Source: Verrucomicrobiota bacterium
GTDB lineage: Bacteria > Verrucomicrobiota > Lentisphaeria > JABSQK01 > JAJFLO01
DNA: 64,000 nucleotides
Assembly: GCA_021772615.1 (NCBI GenBank)
Contig: JAJFLQ010000029.1
Coordinates: 36,696 to 100,695 of the forward strand
Direction of reading: 5' to 3'
Shown: in pieces, positions 1-11,800 of the stretch
Numbering within the stretch: position 1 is the first letter of the stretch
Layout of the letters: every line of letters starts with the position of its first letter
The notes under the pieces: model-generated
Database searches by the model: none
What the model was told of the DNA's origin: nothing
Seen by the model: only the letters and a program-made list of their open reading frames with translations
Made by a program: the position numbers and the translations under genes

Positions 1-1
1 T

Positions 2-3000
2 ATCACCGATCGCATTGCGATTGCGTCGAACGCCGAAAACGCGCCGACCCTCGAGGTGCCGGTGACAGGCACGGGGTTGACGCCGCCGGATCTGACGATC
101 GCGACAACGGCCTGGAGCGGCACCTACGACGCGGACACCGTGAACGCCGACAGCATCACCTTCTCGAACGAGGGGCAGTCGCCGGTTGACTTTACCATCA
201 GCGGCGCCGTGCCGTGGCTGGCGGTGACGCCGACCGCAAGCACCATGATCGCCGCCGGCGAATCGCTCGATGTCGCGTTGTCGATCAGCACAATCGGTCT
301 CGTCACCGGCACGTACACGGGTTCGCTCACGGTTGCGTCAAACGATCCCGACGAACCGGAGATCGCCCTCTCGTTTACCCTGACGGTTGTCGGCGCGCCG
401 CGGCTGGCCGTCGCCGACAGCCTCGATTTTCCCGCGACCGCGGTCGGAGCGGAACGCGAGCTGCCGCTGACGCTGGCCAACACCGGCAGCGACACCCTGC
501 TGGTGTCGTCGGTGACGGTTTCGCATCCGGTGTTTTCCGTTGACTTCGAACCGACGCTGTCGATCGCACCCGGGACATCGTCGGCCGTGCCCGTTGTCTT
601 CACGCCGGCCGCCGACGGGAACTTCCAGGGTATCCTCGAAATTACCTCGAACTCGGCCGATGCGGCATCCCATCAGATTGCGCTGCGCGGCGCCGGCTTT
701 CGCCCGCCGGATATCGCGGTATCGCCGGAGTCAATCGCGTTGACGCTGCCGACCGGCACGCAGGACACCGTCGACCTCACGGTGTCCAACACCGGTTCGT
801 TCCCGTTGACCTATGAAATCGCTCCGGAAGCGTCCGGGAAAACGGCGCTGTCGCTCGATCGCGCCGGCGAGTTCGTAAAGGTCCGGCATCATCCCAGCCT
901 CGACATCGAGGACGCGCTGACGCTCGAGGCGTGGATCAACCTGCGCACCGGCCAGGACCAGGTTATCGTCGCCAAGGAATCGGACGCGATCGGGCCCTGG
1001 CGTCTGTGGGTCAACGGCGGTGGAAACCTGGAGTTTCAGCTCAACGTCAATCGCAGGGTAACATCCGCGGAGGTCGTCCCGGTGGATCAATGGACGCATG
1101 TCGCCGCCACCTTTGACGGCGCCGCACTGCGGCTCTACATCGACGGCGAACTCAGCAACGAAGCCGTCTACCCACTGTTCTCGATCAACCGCAACAACGA
1201 CGATCTCCGGATCGGCCGGGCCCACGACGGCACGGCGTTCGACGGACTTATCGACGAACTGCGCATCTGGAACCGGACGCGCGATCCGTCGGAAATTCAG
1301 GCGCTGCGCAATCAGTCGCTGAAGGGTACCGAGGACGGACTGGTGCTGTACTTCACCTTCGACAGCGACGGCGGAAACGCCGCCGTGGATACATCCCTGC
1401 AGGGCAACAACGGCACCTACTTCGGCGGCGCCGCGCGTACCGCGTCGACGGCGCCGATCAACGCTTTTCTGGTCGTGACCCCGCTCGGCGGCGCGGTCGA
1501 ACCGGCGATGACCGCGACGATCACCGTCGAGATCGACAGCGCCGGTCTCGCGTCCAACCTGTATTCGACGTCGCTGTCGATCCTGTCGGACGACCCCGAC
1601 GAATCCGTCGTGGCCGTACCGATATCGTTAACCGTCACCGGCCAGGGATTGGTCCGCACGGAGCCGACGCAGCTGGACTTCCCCGATACCGCCGCCGGAA
1701 TTACCACGACGGCTTCGCTGACGGTGTTCAACGACGGATCGGATGCGCTCAATATCTTTGACTGGGAACTCGACAGTGCGGCTTTCGCGACGTCCGCGTC
1801 GCCGCTGACGATTCTGCCGTTTTCGAGCCGGTCGCTAACGGTCTTTTTCACACCCACGGCGGCAGGGCTGCACGAAGACATCCTCACGATTGTCAGCGAC
1901 GCATCGAATACCGACCGCCTGACCGTCGCGCTGTCCGGGACGGGAACGGAACCGGCCACGATTGCGGTTGCGCCGGCAAGCATCGATGCGGCGCTCGATT
2001 TCGATCAATCAACGATTGATACCCTCGACATCACCAATACCGGCGGCAGCGTTCTCGACTACAGCATTGTCGCCGGGCAAACCACAATCGGGGGCCGGGG
2101 ACTTCGGTTTCTCGACGGCGTAGCGGAAGTCGCCAACCCCGGCGGCTTCGATGCGCAAACGCTGACGGTCGAGGCCTGGGTCCGCCCCGAGCATGCCGAC
2201 AACGACGAGATTCCAGCGGTATTCGTCCGCGCCGATCGTTTTAATGCCCAGATCTTTGCGTTGCGCATGTGGACCGGCTCGATCGCCGGCAGCACCGCCG
2301 GCGCGGGGTACGAGGTCGTGGTCAATAATGTAGGCAGCGGCCCGATTCCGTTTCCGTTCGCAGCGGGACAGTGGGTGCACCTGGCCCTGGCGTTTTCCGT
2401 GGAAACGGCGGTGTTGTACGTCAACGGCTCGCCGGTGCTGTCGTTGCCGAAGACATTGTTGTCGTACGCTGATGCCGATGCCTTTATGATCGGAAACGAC
2501 CCCACCGGCAACCGCGCGTTCACGGGCGCCGTCGACGAGGTTCGCATCTGGTCGGCAACCCGGAGCGCCGCCGAGCTGAACGCCGGCAGGACGGCGCCGC
2601 TCACCGGTGACGAGGACGGCCTCGTTGCGTACTACCCCTTCACAGGCGGACTGGTCAATGATCGCTACGTCATCGATGCGTCGCCCCGCAACAATCTGCT
2701 CGCCGTAAGCGGCGACGTCGTCATCAGTACCCAGTCGCCGGCGCCCGTGGCGACGGCCGCCGGCGCCTGGCTCGGCGCCGACCCGTCGACCGGGGCCGTC
2801 GCCGCCGGCCTGTCGCAGTCGCAAAGCATCACGATCGACGCGACGGGACTGCACTTCGGCAGCCACGCAGACCGGCTCATCGTGATCTCCAACGACGCGG
2901 CAAACGGCGTGATCGACATCCCGGTTACCCTGACGGTATCGGCGCCGCGGGTTGAGCTGTCGACGACCGGGATCGACTTCGGCGACATCGCCATCGGCGC

Positions 3001-5773
3001 ACAAAACACGCGGACCCTGAACGTGTGGAACACCGGCAATCGCCCGCTCATCATTACCGGCTACACCCTGCTCGATGCCGCGGACTTCACCCACGACGGC
3101 GCCGCCGACGCCACCCTGGCCCCCGACGAGCAGCTGTCGCTGGCGATCGTCTTCGCGCCCGGCAGCCTGGGGACGTTCACGGACCGGCTCACGATTTCCA
3201 CCAACATCGGCGATCATGACATCGCGCTGCTGGGGATCAGCCACGTACCGCTGCCCGATATCCGGGTCGAGCCGACCGAACTGAACGTCGAGACGGCCGA
3301 AAACACCGTGCTCTCCAGGTTCATCACCATAACCAACGACGGCGAAGCCGATCTGACCGCGGACGTCGCAGCGGCACGAAGCTGGATTTCGATCGATCCC
3401 GCTTCCGCCGAGATCATGCCGACGCTGTCGCGGCTGGTGACCGTCGATATCGATACAACCGGCATCCTCCCGGGCGATTATGCCGAGACGCTCGAGATCA
3501 CCAGCAACGATCTCGACGCACCAACGATCCTGGTGCCGATCACAATCGATGTCGGCCCGGACCCCGAACTGCAGCTGGGGCAATCGGAGGTCGCCGTGAC
3601 GCTGTCGTTCGGCGGCACGACCACCGTGCAGCTTGACATCAACAACACCGGCGCGGGCTCGCTCGGTTATACATTGACGGAAAGCGTGGACTGGCTGTCG
3701 ATCGGCGACCCGACCGGTATTGTGCCCGGCAATTCCTCCGCATCGGTTGGTATCGCGGTGGCCGCGGGCGCCTTGCGCGGCGGCCACCACGACGCCGTCA
3801 TCATCATTGATTCGAATGCCGGCAACGTCACCGTGCCGGTGCGACTGTCCGTGGCCGAACCCGCCCTTGCCGACAACCTGCCCCCGGCCGTAACCGTGAA
3901 GCTGTTTCCGGACGAAACCGATACCGCGACGATCGCTGTTTCGAACGAAGGCCTGGCGCCGCTGAACCTCGACCTCACCGGATTCGCGAGCACAGGATGG
4001 TTGACCATCGACACGCCCCAACGCGTCGTCGCACCAGGGGCGACGGATTCCGTAATCCTGGAGTTCAATACCGAAGGACAGGAGGAAGGCAGCCGGCTCT
4101 CGGCCGTCGTCCAGATAACGCATGACGATCCGGGGCGCATCTCGCCGATTGCCCTGACGGCGAATCTCGACGTGTACCGGTTCGCCCGATTTTCCGCGGC
4201 CGACGTCAATCAGGATGTCGGCTACCAGCCCGGTGAAACGATTACCCTGACGGCGGCGCTGACCGCGCCGAACGGTTCGCAGACCGTAACGGTGACCTCC
4301 GAACTGACCGATGCCGCCAATGCGTCGCTCGCCGTCGTCACCGACACGGTGAATCTCGCACCGGGCAGCGCGAACGGGTTGACGACGGCGCTGGCCATAC
4401 CGGAATCCGGGGTCGCCCACGGCATCGCGCAGCTGGTCGTGGTTGCCTCGGACACGGATCGCGGCGTCGTCCAGGACACGCAAACCATCGACGTACCCGT
4501 CGGCGTGCCGGTACCCGAAGTATCTGAAGACACGATCGATTTCAGCGACATCCTTGCCGGCGCCGCGGCGTCCCGCGAACTGACCATTTCCAACACGGGC
4601 GACCTCACGCTTACTCCGGCGTTGTCGCCGTTGACGCCGCCGTATTCGGCGACGCTGTCATCGGACCGGGTCGCGCCCGGCGACACTGCCGCGGTGACCG
4701 TGACCTTCGCACCGACGGTCACCGGCGACTTCACGGCGCAGCTCGTGATCCGCACCAATGCGGGCGACGTGCCGGTGAGCCTCAGCGGCACCAGCGTTGA
4801 AAGCAATATCGCCGTGACCCCGAACAGTCTCTTCGAAGTCCTTGGATTCGGGCAGACATCGATCCGCGCTCTCAATATTTCGAATACGGGTAACGGCGCC
4901 CTGACCTGGACGTTTCCCGCGGTCGACGAGAACGCCGCCGCGAACGGACTGCGGCTGGACGAAACCGCCGGGCACTTCAGTGTCCCCGCGATGGACGGTG
5001 TCGCGTTCGACGCACTCACCGTCGAAGCGTGGATCTATCCGCAACCGCAGCAGGACGAGACGTTCATCGTATCCCAGGCGTCCTCGACCGCACTGGCCGA
5101 CGGATTCGCGTTGCACGCAGACCATGCATCGGCAATGCTGCGGTTCACGGTGAGCGGCACGTTGCTCGAAACATCGCTTGCGTTCCCGGAACAACGCTGG
5201 TCGCACGTTGCCGGGACATTCGACGGCGCGGCGATCCGGCTATACGTCAACGGCCTGCAGGTCGGCGGGCCGCTGGCCCGGAATCAACCGGTCGAAGCGG
5301 CGCCGGCGCCGCTTGTTGTCGGCGCCGGACCGGATCTTTCCGGGAATTGGCGGGGGATGATCGATCAGGTTCGAATCTGGCATACCGCCCGCACGCCGGA
5401 GCAGTTAGCGGCGACGATGCGAGTAGCTGCCGTCGGCGCTTCCGCTGAACTGGCCGGTTACTGGACATTTGACGAGAACGGCGACGACAGCTCCGGGCTC
5501 GCGCGACACGGCGTCTTCAGCGGCGGCGCCGCGATCCTCCCGTCGGCGGCGCCGCTGGGCAATCAGTGGTTCTCGGTGTCGAGCCGGGCCGGATCGGTGC
5601 CGCCCGGCGAGACCGTCGTCGTCCACGCCGTCTTCCGCACCCTCGGCAATACCATTCGATTTTCGCGGAGCCTGGTGATTCGTTCAAACGACCCGCAGAC
5701 GCCGCAGCTGGTCATACCGGTTTCACTGGACGTCGAGAATCTCGATGCGATTTGCGAAGAACATTTTTTTTAA
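2..5773 (+). CDS. Giant Ig/LamG exoprotein, C-terminal part (5' end outside window)
   Basis: The frame is open from base 2, and the first residues already belong to an Ig-like domain, so the gene begins upstream; the GTG at 56 is an internal valine codon. The visible 1,923 residues form about 12 tandem beta-sandwich domains of two kinds: choice-of-anchor-D/ASPM-SPD-2-Hydin type (for example 400-710, 1650-1965, 2945-3245, 4500-4800) and BACON-like type with a W-L-x-x-x-P motif (86-400, 3255-3550, 3560-3870). Three LamG domains lie inside BACON-like domains. No catalytic motif is seen. The role is probably extracellular adhesion or carbohydrate binding, inferred from domain classes only. The last Ig strand ends just before the TAA, so the C-terminus looks complete, with no anchor or sorting signal. 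The 3' end overlaps the next gene by 29 bp, suggesting co-translation. Codon use and GC match genes 2 and 3. Confidence 0.85.
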   Translation: MTDRIAIASNAENAPTLEVPVTGTGLTPPDLTIATTAWSGTYDADTVNADSITFSNEGQSPVDFTISGAVPWLAVTPTASTMIAAGESLDVALSISTIGLVTGTYTGSLTVASNDPDEPEIALSFTLTVVGAPRLAVADSLDFPATAVGAERELPLTLANTGSDTLLVSSVTVSHPVFSVDFEPTLSIAPGTSSAVPVVFTPAADGNFQGILEITSNSADAASHQIALRGAGFRPPDIAVSPESIALTLPTGTQDTVDLTVSNTGSFPLTYEIAPEASGKTALSLDRAGEFVKVRHHPSLDIEDALTLEAWINLRTGQDQVIVAKESDAIGPWRLWVNGGGNLEFQLNVNRRVTSAEVVPVDQWTHVAATFDGAALRLYIDGELSNEAVYPLFSINRNNDDLRIGRAHDGTAFDGLIDELRIWNRTRDPSEIQALRNQSLKGTEDGLVLYFTFDSDGGNAAVDTSLQGNNGTYFGGAARTASTAPINAFLVVTPLGGAVEPAMTATITVEIDSAGLASNLYSTSLSILSDDPDESVVAVPISLTVTGQGLVRTEPTQLDFPDTAAGITTTASLTVFNDGSDALNIFDWELDSAAFATSASPLTILPFSSRSLTVFFTPTAAGLHEDILTIVSDASNTDRLTVALSGTGTEPATIAVAPASIDAALDFDQSTIDTLDITNTGGSVLDYSIVAGQTTIGGRGLRFLDGVAEVANPGGFDAQTLTVEAWVRPEHADNDEIPAVFVRADRFNAQIFALRMWTGSIAGSTAGAGYEVVVNNVGSGPIPFPFAAGQWVHLALAFSVETAVLYVNGSPVLSLPKTLLSYADADAFMIGNDPTGNRAFTGAVDEVRIWSATRSAAELNAGRTAPLTGDEDGLVAYYPFTGGLVNDRYVIDASPRNNLLAVSGDVVISTQSPAPVATAAGAWLGADPSTGAVAAGLSQSQSITIDATGLHFGSHADRLIVISNDAANGVIDIPVTLTVSAPRVELSTTGIDFGDIAIGAQNTRTLNVWNTGNRPLIITGYTLLDAADFTHDGAADATLAPDEQLSLAIVFAPGSLGTFTDRLTISTNIGDHDIALLGISHVPLPDIRVEPTELNVETAENTVLSRFITITNDGEADLTADVAAARSWISIDPASAEIMPTLSRLVTVDIDTTGILPGDYAETLEITSNDLDAPTILVPITIDVGPDPELQLGQSEVAVTLSFGGTTTVQLDINNTGAGSLGYTLTESVDWLSIGDPTGIVPGNSSASVGIAVAAGALRGGHHDAVIIIDSNAGNVTVPVRLSVAEPALADNLPPAVTVKLFPDETDTATIAVSNEGLAPLNLDLTGFASTGWLTIDTPQRVVAPGATDSVILEFNTEGQEEGSRLSAVVQITHDDPGRISPIALTANLDVYRFARFSAADVNQDVGYQPGETITLTAALTAPNGSQTVTVTSELTDAANASLAVVTDTVNLAPGSANGLTTALAIPESGVAHGIAQLVVVASDTDRGVVQDTQTIDVPVGVPVPEVSEDTIDFSDILAGAAASRELTISNTGDLTLTPALSPLTPPYSATLSSDRVAPGDTAAVTVTFAPTVTGDFTAQLVIRTNAGDVPVSLSGTSVESNIAVTPNSLFEVLGFGQTSIRALNISNTGNGALTWTFPAVDENAAANGLRLDETAGHFSVPAMDGVAFDALTVEAWIYPQPQQDETFIVSQASSTALADGFALHADHASAMLRFTVSGTLLETSLAFPEQRWSHVAGTFDGAAIRLYVNGLQVGGPLARNQPVEAAPAPLVVGAGPDLSGNWRGMIDQVRIWHTARTPEQLAATMRVAAVGASAELAGYWTFDENGDDSSGLARHGVFSGGAAILPSAAPLGNQWFSVSSRAGSVPPGETVVVHAVFRTLGNTIRFSRSLVIRSNDPQTPQLVIPVSLDVENLDAICEEHFF
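839..1459 (+). other. LamG domain 1 nested in a BACON-like Ig domain
   Basis: This is a typical LamG/concanavalin-like core: LTLEAWINLR near the start, WTHVAATFDGAALRLYIDG in the middle, IDELRIWNR near the end, then a short YFTFD and G-N-N-G tail. The flanking residues (NTGSFPLTYEI before, FLVVTPLGGAVEP after) together make one ordinary BACON-like Ig domain, so the LamG sits inside a loop of that domain. Confidence 0.75.
2090..2750 (+). other. LamG domain 2 nested in a BACON-like Ig domain
   Basis: LamG motifs are LTVEAWVRPE, WVHLALAFSVETAVLYVNG and VDEVRIWSATR, followed by a short YYPFTGG segment. It is flanked by NTGGSVLDYSIV on the left and AWLGADPSTGAV on the right, the two halves of a host Ig domain, at the same loop as LamG 1. 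Confidence 0.75.
4940..5560 (+). other. LamG domain 3 nested in a BACON-like Ig domain
   Basis: LamG motifs are LTVEAWIYPQ, WSHVAGTFDGAAIRLYVNG and IDQVRIWHTAR, then YWTFDENG. The host Ig halves are NTGNGALTWTF before and QWFSVSSRAGSVPPG after, again the same insertion point. The host domain then closes the protein. Confidence 0.75.
5745..5773 (+). other. 29-bp gene overlap with T8 tract
   Basis: Gene 2 starts at 5745 while gene 1 stops with TAA at 5771-5773 in another frame. Eight consecutive T residues (5764-5771) lie in the overlap and run into the stop codon. The overlap suggests translational coupling. The T run is also a possible slippage site, but both termini look natural without any frameshift. 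Confidence 0.7.
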
Positions 5774-5852
5774 CCCACACGTCAGGCACATATTGCGTAT
5801 TGTACTCACATTTCTTATCGCCGCGCTGATTGCCGGCCACACGGCGACAGCC
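5745..5852 (+). other. Signal peptide of the megaprotein
   Basis: Residues 1-36 have a positively charged start (R2, K5, R14, R18), a hydrophobic stretch at about 16-30 ending LIAALIAG, and an A-T-A cleavage site. This supports Sec export and the chosen start inside the end of the preceding gene. Confidence 0.8.
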
Positions 5853-8800
5853 ACGATCAATCGAATTGACCTGCCCGCGGCGCCGCAGGCAGGCGACATC
5901 GATATCGATGTGTCGACCACCATGGCGCCGTCCGACACCGGCGAACTCGTCCAGACGCGCGTCACGGTCGCCGAACTCGACGCGTATCTGGCAACGGCGA
6001 ACCGATCGACGGCGGCGGGATCGGATTTGGTCAACCGACAGGTGTTCGCCGCATTGCGGACGGCTATGCTGCACGCGGATGTGATCGAGCTGGAACACAC
6101 CACCGACGCGACTTCCGACACGCTCGAATTCACGGCGCCGTTGACAACGCCGCTGACGGCGCGCTCGCTGATTCTGATCGAGACATCAACGGCCCCGGCG
6201 ACCGATCCCGACGACGACTATGCCGAGGCCGCGCGTTTATTTACCGTCGACCGAACCGCACCGTTCATTTCCGAGCTGTCCGTGTTTCGCGTCGCAACCG
6301 ACTACAGCTTTGCCGCCACCGCCGAGATATCCGGCAACAGCGATATTGCCTCGGTCTCGTTCCGGCTGATCGCGGCGCCGCCGTCGGTCCTGATCCGCGA
6401 GTCCGGCGTCCTGTCGACGCTCGACCACGTGTTCACCGGCCCGGAGGTTCAGCATATCACCGCGGCGGCGCCGGATCAGCGTACGTTTTCGACGGTTCAC
6501 CACCTCCGCGACGACGCCCGGCTCGCACGCGAGGACATCCTCATCCTGCTGACAACCGTTACCGATCAATTCGGCAATGTCCGGACCCAATCCGAACTGT
6601 TCCCGGCAAACGATCTCGTGCCCGTGGATATTTCCGGTATTACCGTGATGCCGGCGTCGATTTCGCTTGGCGGCTTCGGGGACGACGTCGACCTTCACGT
6701 TTTCGGGTCACTCGACGATCAGGGTCAGGTCGAGCTGTCGACGGACAACGGCCTGGTCCTGACCAGCCTGAATCACGACATCGCCCTGGTCGACGCAAAC
6801 GGCACGGTGTCCGGCGTCCTCGCGGGCACGACCGCGATCCACATCGATTATGCAGGGTTCGAGCACACCGTCGATGTCATCGTCGACGGCGAGATCGAGC
6901 TGGACGCCGTTCGTGTCGGTGCGCCGGTAGTCGAACTCGACGCGGTGGGCGACCGGTTTCAGCTCAACGTGACTGGTGTGCTGTCGAACGGCAACGAGAT
7001 CGACCTGGTTGCCGGCGGCTACCCACTGGCGTTCATCGCCGCGACACCGGATGTAGTGACGATCTCGAACGCCGGCCTCGTCACCGGCGCGCAACCCGGC
7101 GCAACCGAGGTCACGGTAAACTGTCCGTACTTCCCGGCTCTGTCGACGTCGTTCACCGTGCACGTCGCCGACGGCCCGCCCGAGATCGAACTGAGCGCAA
7201 ACCGGCGCAGCGTCCCCGAAGACCAGGAGATCCGGGTCACTGCCGACGTCAGCGACGACATCGGCCCCGAAGGCATCGCCGCCGTGGTCTTCGTCGTCGA
7301 CGACATTCCGATCTTCACCGACACCACGTTCCCGTACGACATCACGATCCGCGCGCCCGAGCGCCGGGCCGGGACGCTGCTGCGCATTTCCGCGATTGTC
7401 ACCGATCAGGCCGGCAACGCCGTTACCGCAACACCGCTGCGAATCCCCGTGACAGCGCCGCTCGATACATCGACACACGCATCCGGCGCGTTGCGTTTCT
7501 ACACCCCGGACGACGAAAACGCGTATCAGCAATTGCTGTCACTCGAGGGCAAGTCAGGCTACACCATCGACGCCGACCCCGTGGTTCTCGGCGGCAACTT
7601 CGTCGCCGGCACGCTGCTCGATCTGCGCGTCATCGTCGATGCCGGCCAGTTTGATCGGATGGAGCTGCTGGTCAACGGCACGCGCGTCGCCAGTGAGACG
7701 CGCTCGAGACCGCTGATAGCGCGACCGCCCGGCACGACGCCGGGCGCTGCCGCGTTGGTCCTCGCCGAGGCGAGTTATTCCCTGTCCACCGTCATCCCGA
7801 CGCGCGAAGTCGGGCGGACCATGATCGTGATCGCGCGCGGATTCCGCAACGGCAAACACCTGGACTCACCAGCCGGCATCATCCAGGTCGTCGCCGACCG
7901 GCCGCCGCGCGTCGCGATCACGTCGCACCTCGACGGCGCCGCGGTGCGCGACGGCACGGATCACGTGATCACGGCCACGGTGACGGACGACCTGATGAAC
8001 CACGGCGCCTTTGTCGAATTTTTTATCAACGAACAGTCGGTGCTCGTCACCGACGACCGCGTGTCGAGCGTCGCCAACGACAGCGCGCCCGAAGCGTTCG
8101 GGAGCCGGCCCTACCGCTACACGCTCACCATCCCCGAGAACTCGCTTGGCGAGACCTACGATATCCGTGCCGTCGCGATGGATAAGGCCGGCCACTTCGA
8201 GAGTTCCGAGACGGTGACGCTGATCGTTCAGCCGAACGCGCCGCCACAGCTTGAGATTGTCGCGCCGTTGCCCAACTCGGAATGGGTCGCGGGAAGTGTC
8301 CTGACCATCAACGCGAACGTCACTGACGACGGCCGCTTCGGCCCGGTCAGTTACTATGTGAACGACGAGCGCGTCGCGGTCAACACCGCCGGCGTACCGG
8401 CATCGTTCCGAATCGCCGCCGATCGGGCGGGCGACGACCTCGTGATTGCAGCCGAAGTGACCGATGACAACGGGTTGCAGGACCGCGACGAGGTGCTTGT
8501 GAGCGTGATCGGCGACGACATTCCGCCGGCTGTCGCGATTGCCGTTCCTCACGATCAATCAACCGTGGTCGAGACGCGGAACATTGCCTTTGTCGCAGGC
8601 GGTTTCGACAATCTGGGGATCGCACGTGTAGCATTCTTTGTCAATGGCGGTGATGAACCGTTTCATACCGCCACGGCCGATGAAATCATGCAGAATTCCG
8701 ACAAGACCTTCATCGTCAATGCCGTCTACGACCACACCCGTTACGTTGCCGGCGACCGGCTCGTATTTGCCGCCGTCGCGACAGACGTGTCGGGCAACAC

Positions 8801-11800
8801 GTCGCGCAGCTCACAGGTCGTTGTCGACGTGGTCGCCGAAGACATCGCGCCGGTGGCGATCGACATCGTTTTTCCGCGGGACGGTGCGTCGTACTACCAC
8901 GGTCAGAGCGTCGATATCTTTACCAGTACGCCGCTTACCGCGCGAATCGTCCACGTGGATTTCTACTTCGACGCGAACCCGCCTGAAACCGAACCGGTCA
9001 CGACCGACATGCAAAAGCCGTACCAGTTCGCACATGTGCTGCCGGATGCGGATGAAAACCGGAGTTACGCGATCACCGTTGTCGCCACCGATGTCGACGG
9101 CCGCACCGCGTCCGATACGATCACGGTCAACGCACTGGTCGACGATATCATCCCCGAGGTCGCGATTCACCACCCGTTCGAATCGTCTCTGCTGATCGAG
9201 GGACGGCCGTTGGAAATCGTCGCGGTCGCCACGGACAACATCGGCGTTGACCGCGTCGCGTTTTTCGCCGACGGCGATCTGATCGGAACCGACGGGACAG
9301 GAGAATTGGAAGACGCGATTTTCACCCGATTTTCGATGGGATGGACGTTGCCGCTCCTCAATGACGGAGAGAAAGCGCGTGATGTCGTCCTGACGGCACG
9401 GGCGTGGGACAGTAACGAAAATGTCAGCGTCGACTACGACATCACCATAGCGGTCCGTGATGATTCACCGCCGGTTGTCGAGATTATTGAACCGTTTCCA
9501 AACCGCAGTTTTTTTATCGGCCAGACCTTCTCCGTGCAGGCGATTGTGAGCGACGACGTCGGTGTGGACACGGTCACGTTTTATTCCGGCGGCGTCGAGA
9601 TCGATTCACACGCGCTCGCCGGCGCGGTCCAGGAAACCGTCGGCATCGGCAATGTCCCAACACCGGCCGCGGACAATGCAATCATCCGGGTCGAGGTGAC
9701 GGACACGACGGGACAGACGGCCTTCACCGAGATCCCCGTAAACGTCGTACCCGATATCGAACCACCGACGTGCCGCATCACACGGCCGATCAGCGGTCTC
9801 GAGGTGCTCGATACCGATCGTATCCAGATCACCGTCGCCACAAGTGACAATCAGGCCGTGGCCGACATTGAGTTACTCGTGGACGGCGCCTCGCTTGACC
9901 CGCCGCTCTTCCTGACGCGGTCCCCGAAATTTCATACCGAGACCGTGCTCGTGCCGAATTCCGAGACCTTCGGGCAATTGGTCCAGGAAGTCATTCGTTA
10001 CGAAACATTCACCGGATCGTTCGCGATCCCGGACGACGCCGTGAATACCGATCTGGAAATTTCCGCGGCTGCCCGGGACTTCGGCGCGAACCGAACGGTT
10101 TCCATCCCGATCATCATTCACGTGGTGCCCGACCTTGTACCGCCATTCGTCCGTATTACCGCACCGAAGAGCAGCGATCGCATCTTCGCGACACATCCCG
10201 ATGCAGAGGATCCGCGGGTGTTGACAATTGGCGTGGCGGCCACGGACAACGTCCACGTACAGGAGGTCTTTGCAACGGTGCGATTTGGAGATGATGAGCC
10301 AATCGAGCTGAACCAGACCCGGTCCATCGAATTGCCGGTGCTCGAATCGGCCACGACCGTTACGATTACGGCGTCGGCAACGGACGACAACGGCAATCTC
10401 GGCATAGCCATACCGGTGGCCGTGACCGTGCTGCCCGCACCCGAATCAGATCCCGGAGGAGGAGGAGGAGGTAACGGCGGCGGAGGAAGTGAGCCGGTCG
10501 ATCAACCGCCGACCGTGTCGATCGCGTCGCCTGCGGACGACCGAATATTCTACGAAACCGAGACCTACGGATTCACGGTGAACGCCCGGGACGACCTGGG
10601 GGTCGCTGCGCTCAACGCCTTTCAGTCCGATCTGGAACCGGCAACGCCGGATCCGGTCGGGCACGCGGCGTCCTGGTACTTGCCGGATTACTTCGTGCTG
10701 CAATATCTCGAGGCGCTGACGGTTAATCAGGCCGACGGCGCACGGGAACTGACGGTGTCGCACGGCCTGTCCGCCTTCGGCAAAAACGTGGTAACAACCG
10801 CACTGACGCCGGGCGGCCTCGATGCCGACTCCCGCGACTTTGACCTCGTGTTCGACATGTATGCGGGCGCTGTCGGCGCGACCCTCGATTACACCATCGA
10901 TGCGACCATGGAAGATGGATCCGTGGTCGAAGTCGTGACCGATACATTCACGTTTACGACCGACGAACTCAGCGCCGCGACGACGATCGCCCTCCCCTAC
11001 GACACCGTGCAGTTCGCTGTCATTGCCACGCTGCACAAAGGCGGACAGGTGCTGCCCATGCCTGTCGCCGAACTGATCGTTCATCTGGATAACGCGGACG
11101 GCGCCGACATCGACATCGTCACCGATCCGACACATGCCGTTCGGATCATGCCGCAACGTCGAACAGTCACGAACACCGTCCTCGTCCCCGGCGGGCACGT
11201 GACCGACGCGTTCGACTTTCCCGACGAAATCGTGCCGACGAGCGGCCTTCCCAAACGCCGCTATTATCTTGCCGAAGCCACCGATACGGCCGATACACCG
11301 CATAGTGTATTCACCGAACCGGTTGCCGTGGTCTGGAAAAAGGACTTCGAGGCGCCGCGTATCGCGATCGACCATCCGCCGCGACACACGCTGATCGAGG
11401 GCACGTCGTTGCCGCTGACGCTGACGATGTCCGATCAGATGGGACTGGCGTCGGCCGTGCTGTTCTTTAACGGGCGACGCCATCAGTCGTATGAGCTGAG
11501 CGGTCTCAGCGCGACGTTGCAGGAGGTGATTCCGATTCCCGAAGACGCGGCGGACGACATCTGGCAGTTTCAGGTTGTGGTTTCCGATATTTTCGGCAAT
11601 ACAACGCAGTCGCCGCTGCTCGAGTTCGTAATACTTGACGACCAACCGCCGTCGATCAATATCAACCGGGTATCAAACATCTGGTCCGGAGCTACGGCGA
11701 TCAATGCATACAACGCGGTCTCCGGGATCGAGGTGCTGGAGGGCACCCGTGTTTCATTGGCCATATCCGCGTCCGACGACGTCAATCCCTCGCCCGACGT

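Noticed and set aside
2009..4483. 824-codon open frame on the minus strand
   Set aside because: It lies wholly antisense to gene 1, is rich in Arg, Gly, Asp and His in no recognisable pattern, and is expected from the GC-rich codon bias of the sense gene.
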